A model generated the notes under the pieces. It made no database searches, had not been told where the DNA came from, and saw only the letters and a list, made by a program, of their open reading frames with translations. A stretch of DNA of 22,999 bases, from the NCBI GenBank assembly GCA_049422085.1, contig JBMSOD010000022.1:1-22999 (forward strand). Reading direction: 5' to 3'. This stretch comes from UBA4615 sp049422085 (GTDB lineage: Bacteria > Pseudomonadota > Gammaproteobacteria > Burkholderiales > Burkholderiaceae_E). Shown here one piece after another: positions 7,764 through 15,198 of the stretch (positions within the stretch are counted from its first letter, which is position 1; each line of letters opens with the position of its first letter). A program made the translations under genes and the position numbers.

Positions 7764-7861
7764 GAAACCGAGTCCCCCCGGGTTCGCTGGGAGCGTAAGG
7801 CGCAACCAGAGGGCGGATCCGGATCGAAAAACCACCGCGAAGATCCTTCAGGAGAACTGCC

Positions 7862-9061
7862 ATGGGCGCCCTTGAAAACCTGGATGCCATTGAAACCCTG
7901 GGGCGTTACCTGCCTCAGATGACCGAATGGCGCCGCCATATCCATGCCAACCCCGAGACCGCCTTCGAGGAGGTCGGCACGGCCGCCTATGTGGTCGAAC
8001 GTCTGAAGGCCTTCGGCGTGGACGAAGTCCATACCGGCATTGCCAAAACCGGGGTCGTGGCGACCATCAAGGGGCGCCTGGGCAGCAGCAAGCGGGCCAT
8101 CGGTCTGCGCGCCGACCTGGATGCCCTGGACATGCAAGAGGCCTCGGGTGTGCCCTGGGCCTCTCGCAATTCAGGCAAGCACCATGCCTGCGGTCATGAC
8201 GGTCACACCACCATGCTGCTCGGCGCCGCCCGGCATCTGGCTGAAACGCGGAATTTTGATGGCACGGCCGTCTTGATCTTCCAACCCGCCGAAGAAAACG
8301 AAGGCGGCGGCCGGGTGATGGTGGAAGAAGGCCTGTTTGATCGCTTTCCGGTGGAAGCCGTCTTCGGCATGCACAACATTCCGGGGATCGAGGCCGGCCA
8401 TATCGCGGTCAAGGCCGGGCCCATGATGGCCTCGTATGACATCTTCGAAATCAGCATTGTGGGCAAGGGCGCGCACGGCGCCATGCCGCATCACGGCATC
8501 GATCCGATCACGCTGGGGGCCGAGCTCGTCCAGAAACTGCAGACCATCGTGAGCCGCAATCTCGATCCGCTCGAGCCGGCAGTGCTTTCTGTGACCAAGT
8601 TTCATTCGGGCACAGCCTGGAACATCATCCCCAATGAGGCTGTCATCGGCGGCACGGTGCGTGCCTTCAGCGAGAAGGTGCAGGAGCAGGTCGAGCGACG
8701 TATCCGCGAGCTCTGTGAAGGCACCGCGCTCAGCCATGGCGCACAGATCAGTGTGCGGTACGAGCGTCGCTATCCCCCGACCATCAACTCCGAAGCCGAA
8801 GCCGCGCTATGCCGGCGGGTCGCGGAATCTCTGGTGGGCGCAGAGCGGGTCAACCCGCAGCCGCGTCCGGCGATGGGTTCCGAGGACTTTGCCTGGATGC
8901 TCAAGGCGCGGCCCGGATGCTATGTCTGGATCGGCAATGGCACCGGCAGCTCCGGCGGTTGCATGGTTCACAACCCGGGCTATGACTTCAATGACGCCAT
9001 CCTGCCGACGGGCGCCGCCTATTGGGTGCGGCTGACCGAGACCGCACTGGCCGCACGCTGA
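7862..9061 (+). CDS. M20-family amidohydrolase (hippurate hydrolase-like)
   Basis: A 399-residue cytoplasmic metallohydrolase of peptidase family M20D, the group of hippurate hydrolases, N-acyl amino acid and indole-acetyl amino acid hydrolases. It would cleave an amide bond to release an amino acid and an organic acid. The dinuclear metal site is intact: HHACGHDGHT gives Cys110 and His112, FQPAEEN gives Glu144/145, GMHN gives His171 and MVHNPGY gives His370. The dimerisation insert starts near GAHGAMPHHGIDPI. Length is normal and no signal peptide is seen. AGGAG seven bases upstream supports ATG 7862. It lies 98 bases after the Bug receptor on the same strand, probably in the same transcription unit, and may hydrolyse an imported acyl-amino acid. 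Enzyme class is certain, substrate is not. Confidence 0.94.
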   Translation: MGALENLDAIETLGRYLPQMTEWRRHIHANPETAFEEVGTAAYVVERLKAFGVDEVHTGIAKTGVVATIKGRLGSSKRAIGLRADLDALDMQEASGVPWASRNSGKHHACGHDGHTTMLLGAARHLAETRNFDGTAVLIFQPAEENEGGGRVMVEEGLFDRFPVEAVFGMHNIPGIEAGHIAVKAGPMMASYDIFEISIVGKGAHGAMPHHGIDPITLGAELVQKLQTIVSRNLDPLEPAVLSVTKFHSGTAWNIIPNEAVIGGTVRAFSEKVQEQVERRIRELCEGTALSHGAQISVRYERRYPPTINSEAEAALCRRVAESLVGAERVNPQPRPAMGSEDFAWMLKARPGCYVWIGNGTGSSGGCMVHNPGYDFNDAILPTGAAYWVRLTETALAAR

Positions 9062-9071
9062 CCCGCCCCTG

Positions 9072-9118
9072 GCCTCGCGCGAAGCTGCATGGTGCGACCA
9101 TGCCGAGTCAAGCGAGGC
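9072..9118. terminator. Nested inverted repeats between convergent genes
   Basis: GCATGGT and ACCATGC (9087-9093 and 9097-9103) form a seven-pair stem with a three-base loop, enclosed by GCCTCGC (9072-9078) and GCGAGGC (9112-9118). They lie between the amidohydrolase and the oppositely oriented BenE gene. This is a plausible bidirectional transcript end, but no T-tract is present. Confidence 0.35.
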
Positions 9119-9135
9119 TCAAAGCGGCACAAGCT

Positions 9136-9166
9136 GCGGGCAGGCCTGGAGTTCAGGTTTGCCCGC
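9136..9166 (-). terminator. Hairpin overlapping the stop codon of the BenE gene
   Basis: GCGGGCA (9136-9142) pairs with TGCCCGC (9160-9166), and inside it CCTG (9145-9148) pairs with CAGG (9154-9157) across a symmetrical two-base bulge. The hairpin contains the BenE stop codon. No T-run follows, so it may stabilise the transcript end rather than terminate on its own. Confidence 0.3.
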
Positions 9167-10385
9167 TCCGGGGTGACCACAGGGCGTAGCAGGTGAGCCC
9201 GGCCACCACGGCCCAGAAGGCCGAACCCACCCCGGCCAATTGCAGCCCGCTGGCGGTCACCAAAAAGGTCACCAGCGCAGCATCACGTACCGGTTCCTGC
9301 TCGAGTGCGCCCGCCAGACCCCGGCCAATGGTCGGCAAAAGCGCCAGCCCTGCAATGGTGATCACCAGCTCGCGAGGCATGGCCAGGAAGAGCCCTGACA
9401 GGGGCGCGGCAAAGACACTTGCCAGGAGGTAAAGCGCGCCGGCTGCTGCTGCGGCCGTCCAGCGCCGTGCCGGATCCGGATGGATCTCAGGACTCATGCA
9501 AAGCGCGGCCGTAATCGCTGCCAGATTGATGGCAAATACGCCGAAGGGCGCAAGCAGCGCCGTGACCACTCCGGTGAGGGTGATCAGCGCCGATACCGGT
9601 GCCTGGGTATAGCCATGCGCCTTCAGAACCGCTGCGCCTGGAAGGTTCTGCGAGGCCATGGTCACGATGAACAGGGGCACCGCAACGCCCAGCACTGAAG
9701 ACGCGGAAAAACCGATGGGCCAGGCCAGTGGCGCAAGAACCGGCCAATCCTGGCCCAGGCCCTGTCGCAGGCCTTCGAAGGCCTGCACCGCCTGCGAGCT
9801 CTCGGCCATCGGCCAGGCCATCAACCCTGCAAGCAGCGTGAGCGGCACCGCCCAACGGGGCAGCCATCGCCGTGCAAACAAAAACACCATCAGCATGGAC
9901 CCGACCACCGCCGGAGCGGACTGGACCGAGGAAAAAGCCTCAAGACCGAAACGCAGCAGCACTCCCGCCAGCAGCGCGGAGGCCAGGGCGACCGGGATGC
10001 GCGCCATCTGGCGCTCGAACCAGCCTGTTGCACCGACCAGGGCCAGCATCAGGCCGCAGACCACAAAGGCGCCCAGCGCCTCTGCCAGAGGAACCTCCTT
10101 GAGGCTGACGGCCAGCAGGGCGGCGCCCGGCGTCGACCAGGCAATGACCACAGGAATGCGCAACAGCAGGCTGGGCAACAGGCAGGTGATGCCGATCGCA
10201 AACAGCAGGGCCGAGGTCAGCGTGGCCAGTTCGGCTGGCCCCAGACCCATGGCACGGGCCGCTTCGACCACCAGCGCATAGGAACTGGTCATGCCCACCA
10301 GCACACAGACGAATCCCGCCACCCCGGCGGGAACCCAGGCCGCGAGGCCCCGCGGCGCAGATTCAGGCGGCGATGCGCTGGCCAT
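9153..10385 (-). CDS. benE: BenE-family benzoate/H+ symporter-like membrane transporter
   Basis: A 410-residue inner-membrane transporter with about 11-12 hydrophobic helices, resembling the BenE family of proton-coupled benzoate carriers. The family signature is clear near residue 280: LLAPFGVFAINLAAITAALC followed by MSPEIHPDPARRW. A late segment, ITIAGLALLPTIGRGLAGAL, is also typical. Length matches the family. The ATG lies inside the end of prfC, a 23-base overlap, so its expression probably depends on transcription from the prfC promoter and on translational coupling. There are no benzoate catabolic genes in the window, and many BenE homologues have untested substrates, so the ligand could be another aromatic or carboxylic acid. 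Family call is firm. Confidence 0.9.
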   Translation of the reverse strand: MASASPPESAPRGLAAWVPAGVAGFVCVLVGMTSSYALVVEAARAMGLGPAELATLTSALLFAIGITCLLPSLLLRIPVVIAWSTPGAALLAVSLKEVPLAEALGAFVVCGLMLALVGATGWFERQMARIPVALASALLAGVLLRFGLEAFSSVQSAPAVVGSMLMVFLFARRWLPRWAVPLTLLAGLMAWPMAESSQAVQAFEGLRQGLGQDWPVLAPLAWPIGFSASSVLGVAVPLFIVTMASQNLPGAAVLKAHGYTQAPVSALITLTGVVTALLAPFGVFAINLAAITAALCMSPEIHPDPARRWTAAAAAGALYLLASVFAAPLSGLFLAMPRELVITIAGLALLPTIGRGLAGALEQEPVRDAALVTFLVTASGLQLAGVGSAFWAVVAGLTCYALWSPRSGQT

Positions 10386-11970
10386 GCTCGCGCGTGGCGT
10401 GGAAGATGACCTTGGGCCAGCGCTCCATGGTCAGCCGCAGGTTGACGCTGTTGTCCGCCAGATAGACCAGGTTGCCGTCAACATCCTTGGCCAGACGAGC
10501 CTGCTGGGCGCGGGTGAATTCCCGCAGCATGGCATCGTCCTCACAGGTCACCCATCGCGCCGAACTGATTCCCGCACGCTCGAATCCCGCCTCGACGCCA
10601 TACTCGGTCCGCAGTCTGTGCTCCACCACCTCGAACTGCAGCTGGCCGACCGCGCCCAGCAGGGGCGTGGCATCGATGAAGGGCTCGAACACCTGAACCG
10701 CGCCTTCTTCGCCAAGCTGCTGCAGACCCTTGGCCAGCTGCTTTGATTTCAAGGGATCACGCAACCTCGGACGCGAGAACAGTTCGGGCGCGAAATACGG
10801 AATGCCGGTGAAACCCAGGGGTTCGTTGACCTCAGTCAGGGTGTCACCGATCTGAAGTTGACCATGGTTGTGCAGGCCGATGATGTCCCCCGCGTAGGCC
10901 ACTTCCATCAACGAGCGCTCATTGGCCATGAAGGTCAAGGCGTTCTGGATCTTGATGGGGCGCCCCAGGCGACGGTGATTGACCTTCAGGCCGGGCTCAT
11001 AGCGACCCGAGCACACCCTCAGAAATGCGATCCGATCGCGGTGATTGGGATCCATGTTGGCCTGGATCTTGAACACGAATCCGGTGAAACCGGCTTCCTG
11101 CGGCTGCACCGCTCGAAGGCCTGCATCACGCGACTGAGGCGGCGGGGCCCAGTCGGCCAGTGCGCTGAGAATTTCGCGTACACCGAAATTGTTGATGCCC
11201 GACCCGAAGAAGACGGGCGTCTGTCTGCCTGCAAGGAACTCACCGAGCTCGAACCCAGAGCCTGCTCCCTTGACCAGTTCGATCTCGTCACGCAAGACAG
11301 CCATCTCGGCCGGAAAAGCCTGGTCCAGCGCATCGAGCGCCTCGCCCGACAGCGCCTGCACCTCCTGATTGGCTCGCTCCTCACCGGCAGCAAATCGCAG
11401 CACCTCGTCACGCAGCAGGTGATACACCCCTCGAAAGCGCTTGCCCGCACCGATCGGCCAGGTCACCGGTGCACACCGGATCTTCAGGACCGACTCGATC
11501 TCATCGAGCAGCTCGAGCGGCTCGCGCACCTCGCGATCAAGCTTGTTGATGAAGGTGATGATGGGCGTGTCGCGCAATCGACAGACCTCGAGCAGCTTGA
11601 TGGTCTGGGCCTCGACACCCTTACCTGCATCGACCACCATGACAGCGCAATCCACCGCAGTGAGCACGCGGTAGGTATCTTCGGAGAAGTCCTGGTGACC
11701 CGGCGTATCGAGCAGATTGAAGACGCAATCGCCGTATTCGAACTGCATGACCGAACTGGCCACCGAGATGCCCCGCTGCTTTTCAACCTCCATCCAGTCG
11801 GAGGTGGCATGCCGGGCACTCTTGCGCGCCTTGACCGTACCGGCAAGCTGGATCGCGCCGCCGAAAAGCAGAAGCTTTTCGGTCAGCGTCGTCTTGCCCG
11901 CGTCCGGATGGGAAATGATGGCAAACGTCCGTCTGCGCCTGACTTCGTTGACGATCTGTTCGCTCGACAT
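10363..11970 (-). CDS. prfC: Peptide chain release factor 3 (RF3)
   Basis: A 535-residue cytoplasmic GTPase that removes release factors 1 and 2 from the ribosome after peptide release. The G domain is complete: SHPDAGKTT (20-28) is the P-loop, EKQRGISV (63-70) the switch region, DTPGH (88-92) the G3 motif and NKLD (142-145) the G4 motif. RF3-specific blocks follow, such as GCAPVTWPIG-like RCAPVTWPIGAGKRFRGVYH, TGFVFKIQANMDPNHRDRIA, IGLHNHGQLQIGDT and FAPELFSRPRLRDPLKSKQL. E. coli RF3 has 529 residues. The ATG at 11968-11970 aligns with the known amino end; an in-frame GTG eight codons upstream is possible but adds residues without counterpart. Upstream the leader has a dyad (11989-12004). 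The end overlaps the BenE gene. A housekeeping gene linked to a transporter is unusual. Confidence 0.98.
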   Translation of the reverse strand: MSSEQIVNEVRRRRTFAIISHPDAGKTTLTEKLLLFGGAIQLAGTVKARKSARHATSDWMEVEKQRGISVASSVMQFEYGDCVFNLLDTPGHQDFSEDTYRVLTAVDCAVMVVDAGKGVEAQTIKLLEVCRLRDTPIITFINKLDREVREPLELLDEIESVLKIRCAPVTWPIGAGKRFRGVYHLLRDEVLRFAAGEERANQEVQALSGEALDALDQAFPAEMAVLRDEIELVKGAGSGFELGEFLAGRQTPVFFGSGINNFGVREILSALADWAPPPQSRDAGLRAVQPQEAGFTGFVFKIQANMDPNHRDRIAFLRVCSGRYEPGLKVNHRRLGRPIKIQNALTFMANERSLMEVAYAGDIIGLHNHGQLQIGDTLTEVNEPLGFTGIPYFAPELFSRPRLRDPLKSKQLAKGLQQLGEEGAVQVFEPFIDATPLLGAVGQLQFEVVEHRLRTEYGVEAGFERAGISSARWVTCEDDAMLREFTRAQQARLAKDVDGNLVYLADNSVNLRLTMERWPKVIFHATREHGQRIAA

Positions 11971-11988
11971 GCCCCGGAAACCTGTGTT

Positions 11989-12004
11989 GTACACCGCTGT
12001 GTAC
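11989..12004 (-). promoter_or_regulatory. Dyad GTACAC-CGCT-GTGTAC in the prfC leader
   Basis: A perfect six-base inverted repeat with a four-base centre lies 19-34 bases upstream of the prfC ATG. On the prfC transcript it would form a small hairpin before the start region, and it contains the alternative GTG start codon. It may be a leader hairpin or an operator. Confidence 0.35.
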
Positions 12005-12071
12005 GCAATGTCAGGGCCCAGCGCTCAAGATCCGCCGACCCACTTTGATCACGCCGGGCTGCTCTCATGAT

Positions 12072-12083
12072 GCAGGCGCCTGC
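12072..12083. promoter_or_regulatory. 12-base palindrome GCAGGCGCCTGC between prfC and the MoxR gene
   Basis: A perfect uninterrupted 12-base palindrome lies roughly midway between two divergent genes, 81 bases before the MoxR-type gene and 102 bases before prfC. This is a reasonable place for a symmetric operator. The binding protein cannot be guessed from the window. Confidence 0.3.
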
Positions 12084-12104
12084 GGGGCTGGAATCTAGCA
12101 TAGG

Positions 12105-12124
12105 CCCGCCTTCGGCAAGGCGGG
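12105..12124. promoter_or_regulatory. Strong hairpin CCCGCCTT-CGGC-AAGGCGGG upstream of the MoxR gene
   Basis: A perfect eight-pair stem with a four-base loop ends 39 bases before the MoxR-type ATG. It is flanked by GGGCT (12085-12089) and AGCCC (12126-12130), which could add an outer stem. It lies too far from any gene end to be that gene's terminator, unless an unrecognised short transcript stops here. A leader hairpin or protected cruciform is possible. Confidence 0.4.
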
Positions 12125-12163
12125 AAGCCCTGCGTTTCTGCGACACGAAGGTAGTATCGGACC

Positions 12164-13060
12164 ATGAGCGCTTCTTCACACCACCAGGCCCTGGGCCGGG
12201 CCAGCCGACTGGATGTCGAGCCCTGGTATCTGCCCATCGGTGACGAGATCGAACTCTTCGATGCAGCCTGGCAGGCGCGGCTGCCCGTGCTGCTCAAAGG
12301 GCCGACAGGGTGTGGCAAGACACGGTTCATCGAGCATATGGCCTGGCGCATTCATCGGCGCGCTCAGGCTGCGACCCCCGGGCAGGGGCGAAATCCAAAG
12401 GGGCAGGCCGCAGCGAACCATCTGGAGGTCCCGCTGCTCACGGTGGCCTGCCATGAGGACCTGACCGCCTCAGACCTGATCGGCCGCTACCTGTTGTCCA
12501 ATGATGCGACGGTATGGCAGGACGGCCCCCTCACCCGGGCGGTGCGTACCGGTGCGATCTGTTATCTGGACGAGGTGGTCGAGGCCCGCAAGGACACCAC
12601 GGTGGTGATTCACTCGCTCACCGATCATCGTCGCGTGCTGCCGATCGACAAGACCGGAGAGCTTCTGGACGCACACCCGGACTTTCTGCTGGTCATCTCC
12701 TACAACCCCGGCTATCAGAGTGCCCTGAAGGACCTGAAGACCTCGACACGGCAACGCTTCGTTGCACTCGAATTCGACTATCCGCCGCCCGGGCAGGAGG
12801 CCCGGATCATTGCGCATGAAAGCGGCGTCGATGCGGATCGTGCGCGCGGGCTGGCCGAGATCGGACGACGGGTGCGCCAACTGCGAGAGCAGGGGCTCGA
12901 GGACGGCGTCGGCACCCGCGCACTGGTGCATGCGGGAGCCCTCATGGCGCGAGGGGTGCCGCACGCCAGAGCCTGTGCAGTCGCCCTGGGCCAGGCCTTG
13001 ACCGAGGATCCGGCCCTGCGTGAAGCCATCCGGGACATCTGCGACCTGCTCTTGCCCTGA
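12164..13060 (+). CDS. MoxR-type AAA+ ATPase of the CbbQ/NirQ/NorQ group
   Basis: A 298-residue cytoplasmic ATPase. Its relatives CbbQ, NirQ and NorQ work with a von Willebrand A partner to activate or load metal into RuBisCO or nitric oxide reductase. Walker A is GPTGCGKT (46-53), Walker B is CYLDEV (133-138), and the sensor block ISYNPGYQ is at 179-186. LKTSTRQRFVALEFDYP (191-207) is the group's hallmark with arginines that may complete a neighbouring active site. The last 90 residues are the helical lid (CbbQ_C-like). An unusual insertion, about residues 66-86, lengthens the loop after the first helix. The gene is divergent from prfC and its stop lies two bases before the GTG start of its partner. 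Group membership is firm; the client protein is unknown. Confidence 0.92.
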   Translation: MSASSHHQALGRASRLDVEPWYLPIGDEIELFDAAWQARLPVLLKGPTGCGKTRFIEHMAWRIHRRAQAATPGQGRNPKGQAAANHLEVPLLTVACHEDLTASDLIGRYLLSNDATVWQDGPLTRAVRTGAICYLDEVVEARKDTTVVIHSLTDHRRVLPIDKTGELLDAHPDFLLVISYNPGYQSALKDLKTSTRQRFVALEFDYPPPGQEARIIAHESGVDADRARGLAEIGRRVRQLREQGLEDGVGTRALVHAGALMARGVPHARACAVALGQALTEDPALREAIRDICDLLLP

Positions 13061-13062
13061 TC

Positions 13063-15150
13063 GTGAAGGCGGATGCCCACCTGCGGGCCCTCAGTCTGCT
13101 GGCAGAAGCGCTGCGCGGCAGGCCCGTCTCCTTGCAGATCACCGGATTTCATCCCGCGCGCGCCGGTCTGCCCCCGCCTGCACGACAGGGAAACACCCCC
13201 TCGGCCACCGCCCTGCCGTGTGCAACGACAGGATTCCGGACACCCGAGGCCTGGCGACGTGCACTGAGACTGTCCGTCCTGCGAGCCTGTCTGTGCGATG
13301 CGGCACGGGCTGCCGCTCTGCCTGACGCGCCGCATGAGCGTGGCTGGCGTGCGCCGCCACGCGATCGACGTCGTCTGCTCGAACGAAGTCTGGAGCGCCT
13401 GCTTCAGCGTGCCTGGGTCGATGCGCGCATCCGGGCACACTATCCGGGCGCACGCGACGATCTCGATGCCCTGATCGACGTCTCTCTGAACAGATTGGGT
13501 ACACCACCGTCGGGTGCACTGCGCAGCCTGCTCCATGGGCTCAGCCGATGGCTGCTTCATCGTGCCCGTCCGGGGGCTGCGCCGCTCCCGTCAGGGATGA
13601 CCGAGGCGCAACGGGTCGCGCACCACGAGCTGCTTGTCATGCTCCTTCAGAGGGCGGACACCGTTCTTAAACCTGGGGCCACCATCACCGACTGCAGTCT
13701 GGTCGCAGCCGAACTGCACCGCCTGCTGATCGAGCGCTTCCCCGGGAGCAGACGAAGCCTGCGCGAACTGGGTATCCGCATTCATCCCTTGCCGCCACCT
13801 GCGGATGAGCCCCCTGCCCCGAATCAGGGTTCATGGATGCGTGGCGCGCGTCCACAGGCTGATGAAGAGACGGTGGCAGCCCGAATGCCTGATCGCCAGT
13901 CGCAGAGCGATCCCACGGCCGAGGCAGAGCGCGCGACCGGGGCGATTGCCGACGCGCAGCAGAGCAGGCAGGTGCTGTCCGGATCGGTGGGTAGCACATC
14001 GGCTCAGGCGCAGCCCTTGCCAGTCGATGCCGCGCAAGAGGACGGCCATCAGGACGAGCTCCTGTCCGAAGGATCCGTGATCGAGGACAGCCTCATGCTG
14101 CCGGCCCGCTACGGCGCGGGTGCCGGTGAGGCGGTGGGCGTTTTTCTGATCGATGAATGGGATTGTCATGCACGACGCTATCTGCCCGCCTGGTGCCGAC
14201 TGACCGAGCTGCGACTGCGGGGCCCCCAGCAGGATCTCCTGCACGAGGTGCGCGAGCGGCACCCTGATCTGGCCAGGCGCATCCTGGATCGCTTTGCAGC
14301 CCTGCGCCCAGTGTCACATCGGCGAATCCGGGGCGTGGCCGACGGCGAAGACCTTGATCTCGATGGCGTGGTCCGCGCGATGATCGAACGTCGCGCAGGC
14401 GCGAGCGACGATCAGAGAGCCTGGATTCGGCGGGAGCGACGGGAGCGCGACGTTGCCACGGCACTGCTGCTCGATATGAGCGCATCCACCTCTCTTTCGC
14501 TGCCCGCTCAAACGCGACCCCCGGTGCCAGGCGTCGCACCCGAGTCACAGGCGGGCGCGCTGCTCTACGGCTTTTATGACGACACGCCAGCATCGGCTGC
14601 AGAAGCACCCCGTCGACGGGTGATCGATGTTGCCAGAGACAGTCTTGCCCTGATGGCACTGGGCCTGGCCGCACTGGGCGATGACCATGCGATCTATGGC
14701 TTTTCAGGGAGCGGGCGCCAGAACGTGGAGTTTCATGTTGCACGTGATTTTGATGACCCATGGCGCCAGCGCAGCCTGGGATGCGCACTGGCGGCCATCG
14801 AGCCCAGGGGCTCGACCCGGATGGGTCCGGCGATCCGCCATGCCGCAAGAAAACTGTCTCGTCGACCTGCGCCGCAACGCCTTCTGATTCTGGTGTCGGA
14901 TGGCTACCCGCAGGACATCGACTACGGCCCCGACCGCAACGACGAAGGGTATGGTCTGCAGGACACGGCCCGTGCGCTGCGAGAGGCGGAACGTGCAGGC
15001 ATTGCCACCTTCTGCGTCACCATCGACCCGGGCGGACACGATTACCTGCGCCGCATGTGCACGCCAGATGGGTACCGTGTCATTGAGGATGTCCATGCAC
15101 TGCCTGAAGCCCTCAGCGAGATCTATGCACGTCTGACAGGAAGGGTCTGA
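13063..15150 (+). CDS. CbbO/NorD-type von Willebrand A domain protein
   Basis: A 695-residue cytoplasmic protein that should form a working pair with the preceding AAA+ ATPase. The carboxyl third is a VWA domain with an intact metal-ion site: DMSAS (471-475), the threonine of STRMG (585) and the aspartate of VSDGYPQD (613). YGFSGSGRQNVEFHVARDFD and ATFCVTIDPGGHDYLRRM match the CbbO/NorD lineage. Between DMSAST and the next VWA helix there is an insertion of roughly 40 residues. Residues 1-240 are helical and arginine-rich, and 243-340 form a low-complexity linker. The GTG start follows the ATPase stop by two bases with no clear ribosome site, implying coupling. Neither RuBisCO nor nor genes are present, so the target is unknown. 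CbbO or NorD orthology cannot be decided here. Confidence 0.88.
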   Translation: MKADAHLRALSLLAEALRGRPVSLQITGFHPARAGLPPPARQGNTPSATALPCATTGFRTPEAWRRALRLSVLRACLCDAARAAALPDAPHERGWRAPPRDRRRLLERSLERLLQRAWVDARIRAHYPGARDDLDALIDVSLNRLGTPPSGALRSLLHGLSRWLLHRARPGAAPLPSGMTEAQRVAHHELLVMLLQRADTVLKPGATITDCSLVAAELHRLLIERFPGSRRSLRELGIRIHPLPPPADEPPAPNQGSWMRGARPQADEETVAARMPDRQSQSDPTAEAERATGAIADAQQSRQVLSGSVGSTSAQAQPLPVDAAQEDGHQDELLSEGSVIEDSLMLPARYGAGAGEAVGVFLIDEWDCHARRYLPAWCRLTELRLRGPQQDLLHEVRERHPDLARRILDRFAALRPVSHRRIRGVADGEDLDLDGVVRAMIERRAGASDDQRAWIRRERRERDVATALLLDMSASTSLSLPAQTRPPVPGVAPESQAGALLYGFYDDTPASAAEAPRRRVIDVARDSLALMALGLAALGDDHAIYGFSGSGRQNVEFHVARDFDDPWRQRSLGCALAAIEPRGSTRMGPAIRHAARKLSRRPAPQRLLILVSDGYPQDIDYGPDRNDEGYGLQDTARALREAERAGIATFCVTIDPGGHDYLRRMCTPDGYRVIEDVHALPEALSEIYARLTGRV

Positions 15151-15198
15151 CATGAGCGGGTGCTATGCTGTGTCCATCGAAACTCCCTGATTTCCTCG

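Noticed and set aside
11971..11994. GTG at 11992-11994 as the prfC start
   Set aside because: It adds eight residues without counterpart in RF3 and lies in a dyad; ATG 11968-11970 fits the family's amino end.
10858..12048. 396-residue plus-strand frame opposite prfC
   Set aside because: prfC has complete GTPase motifs on the minus strand; the opposite frame has no recognisable domain.
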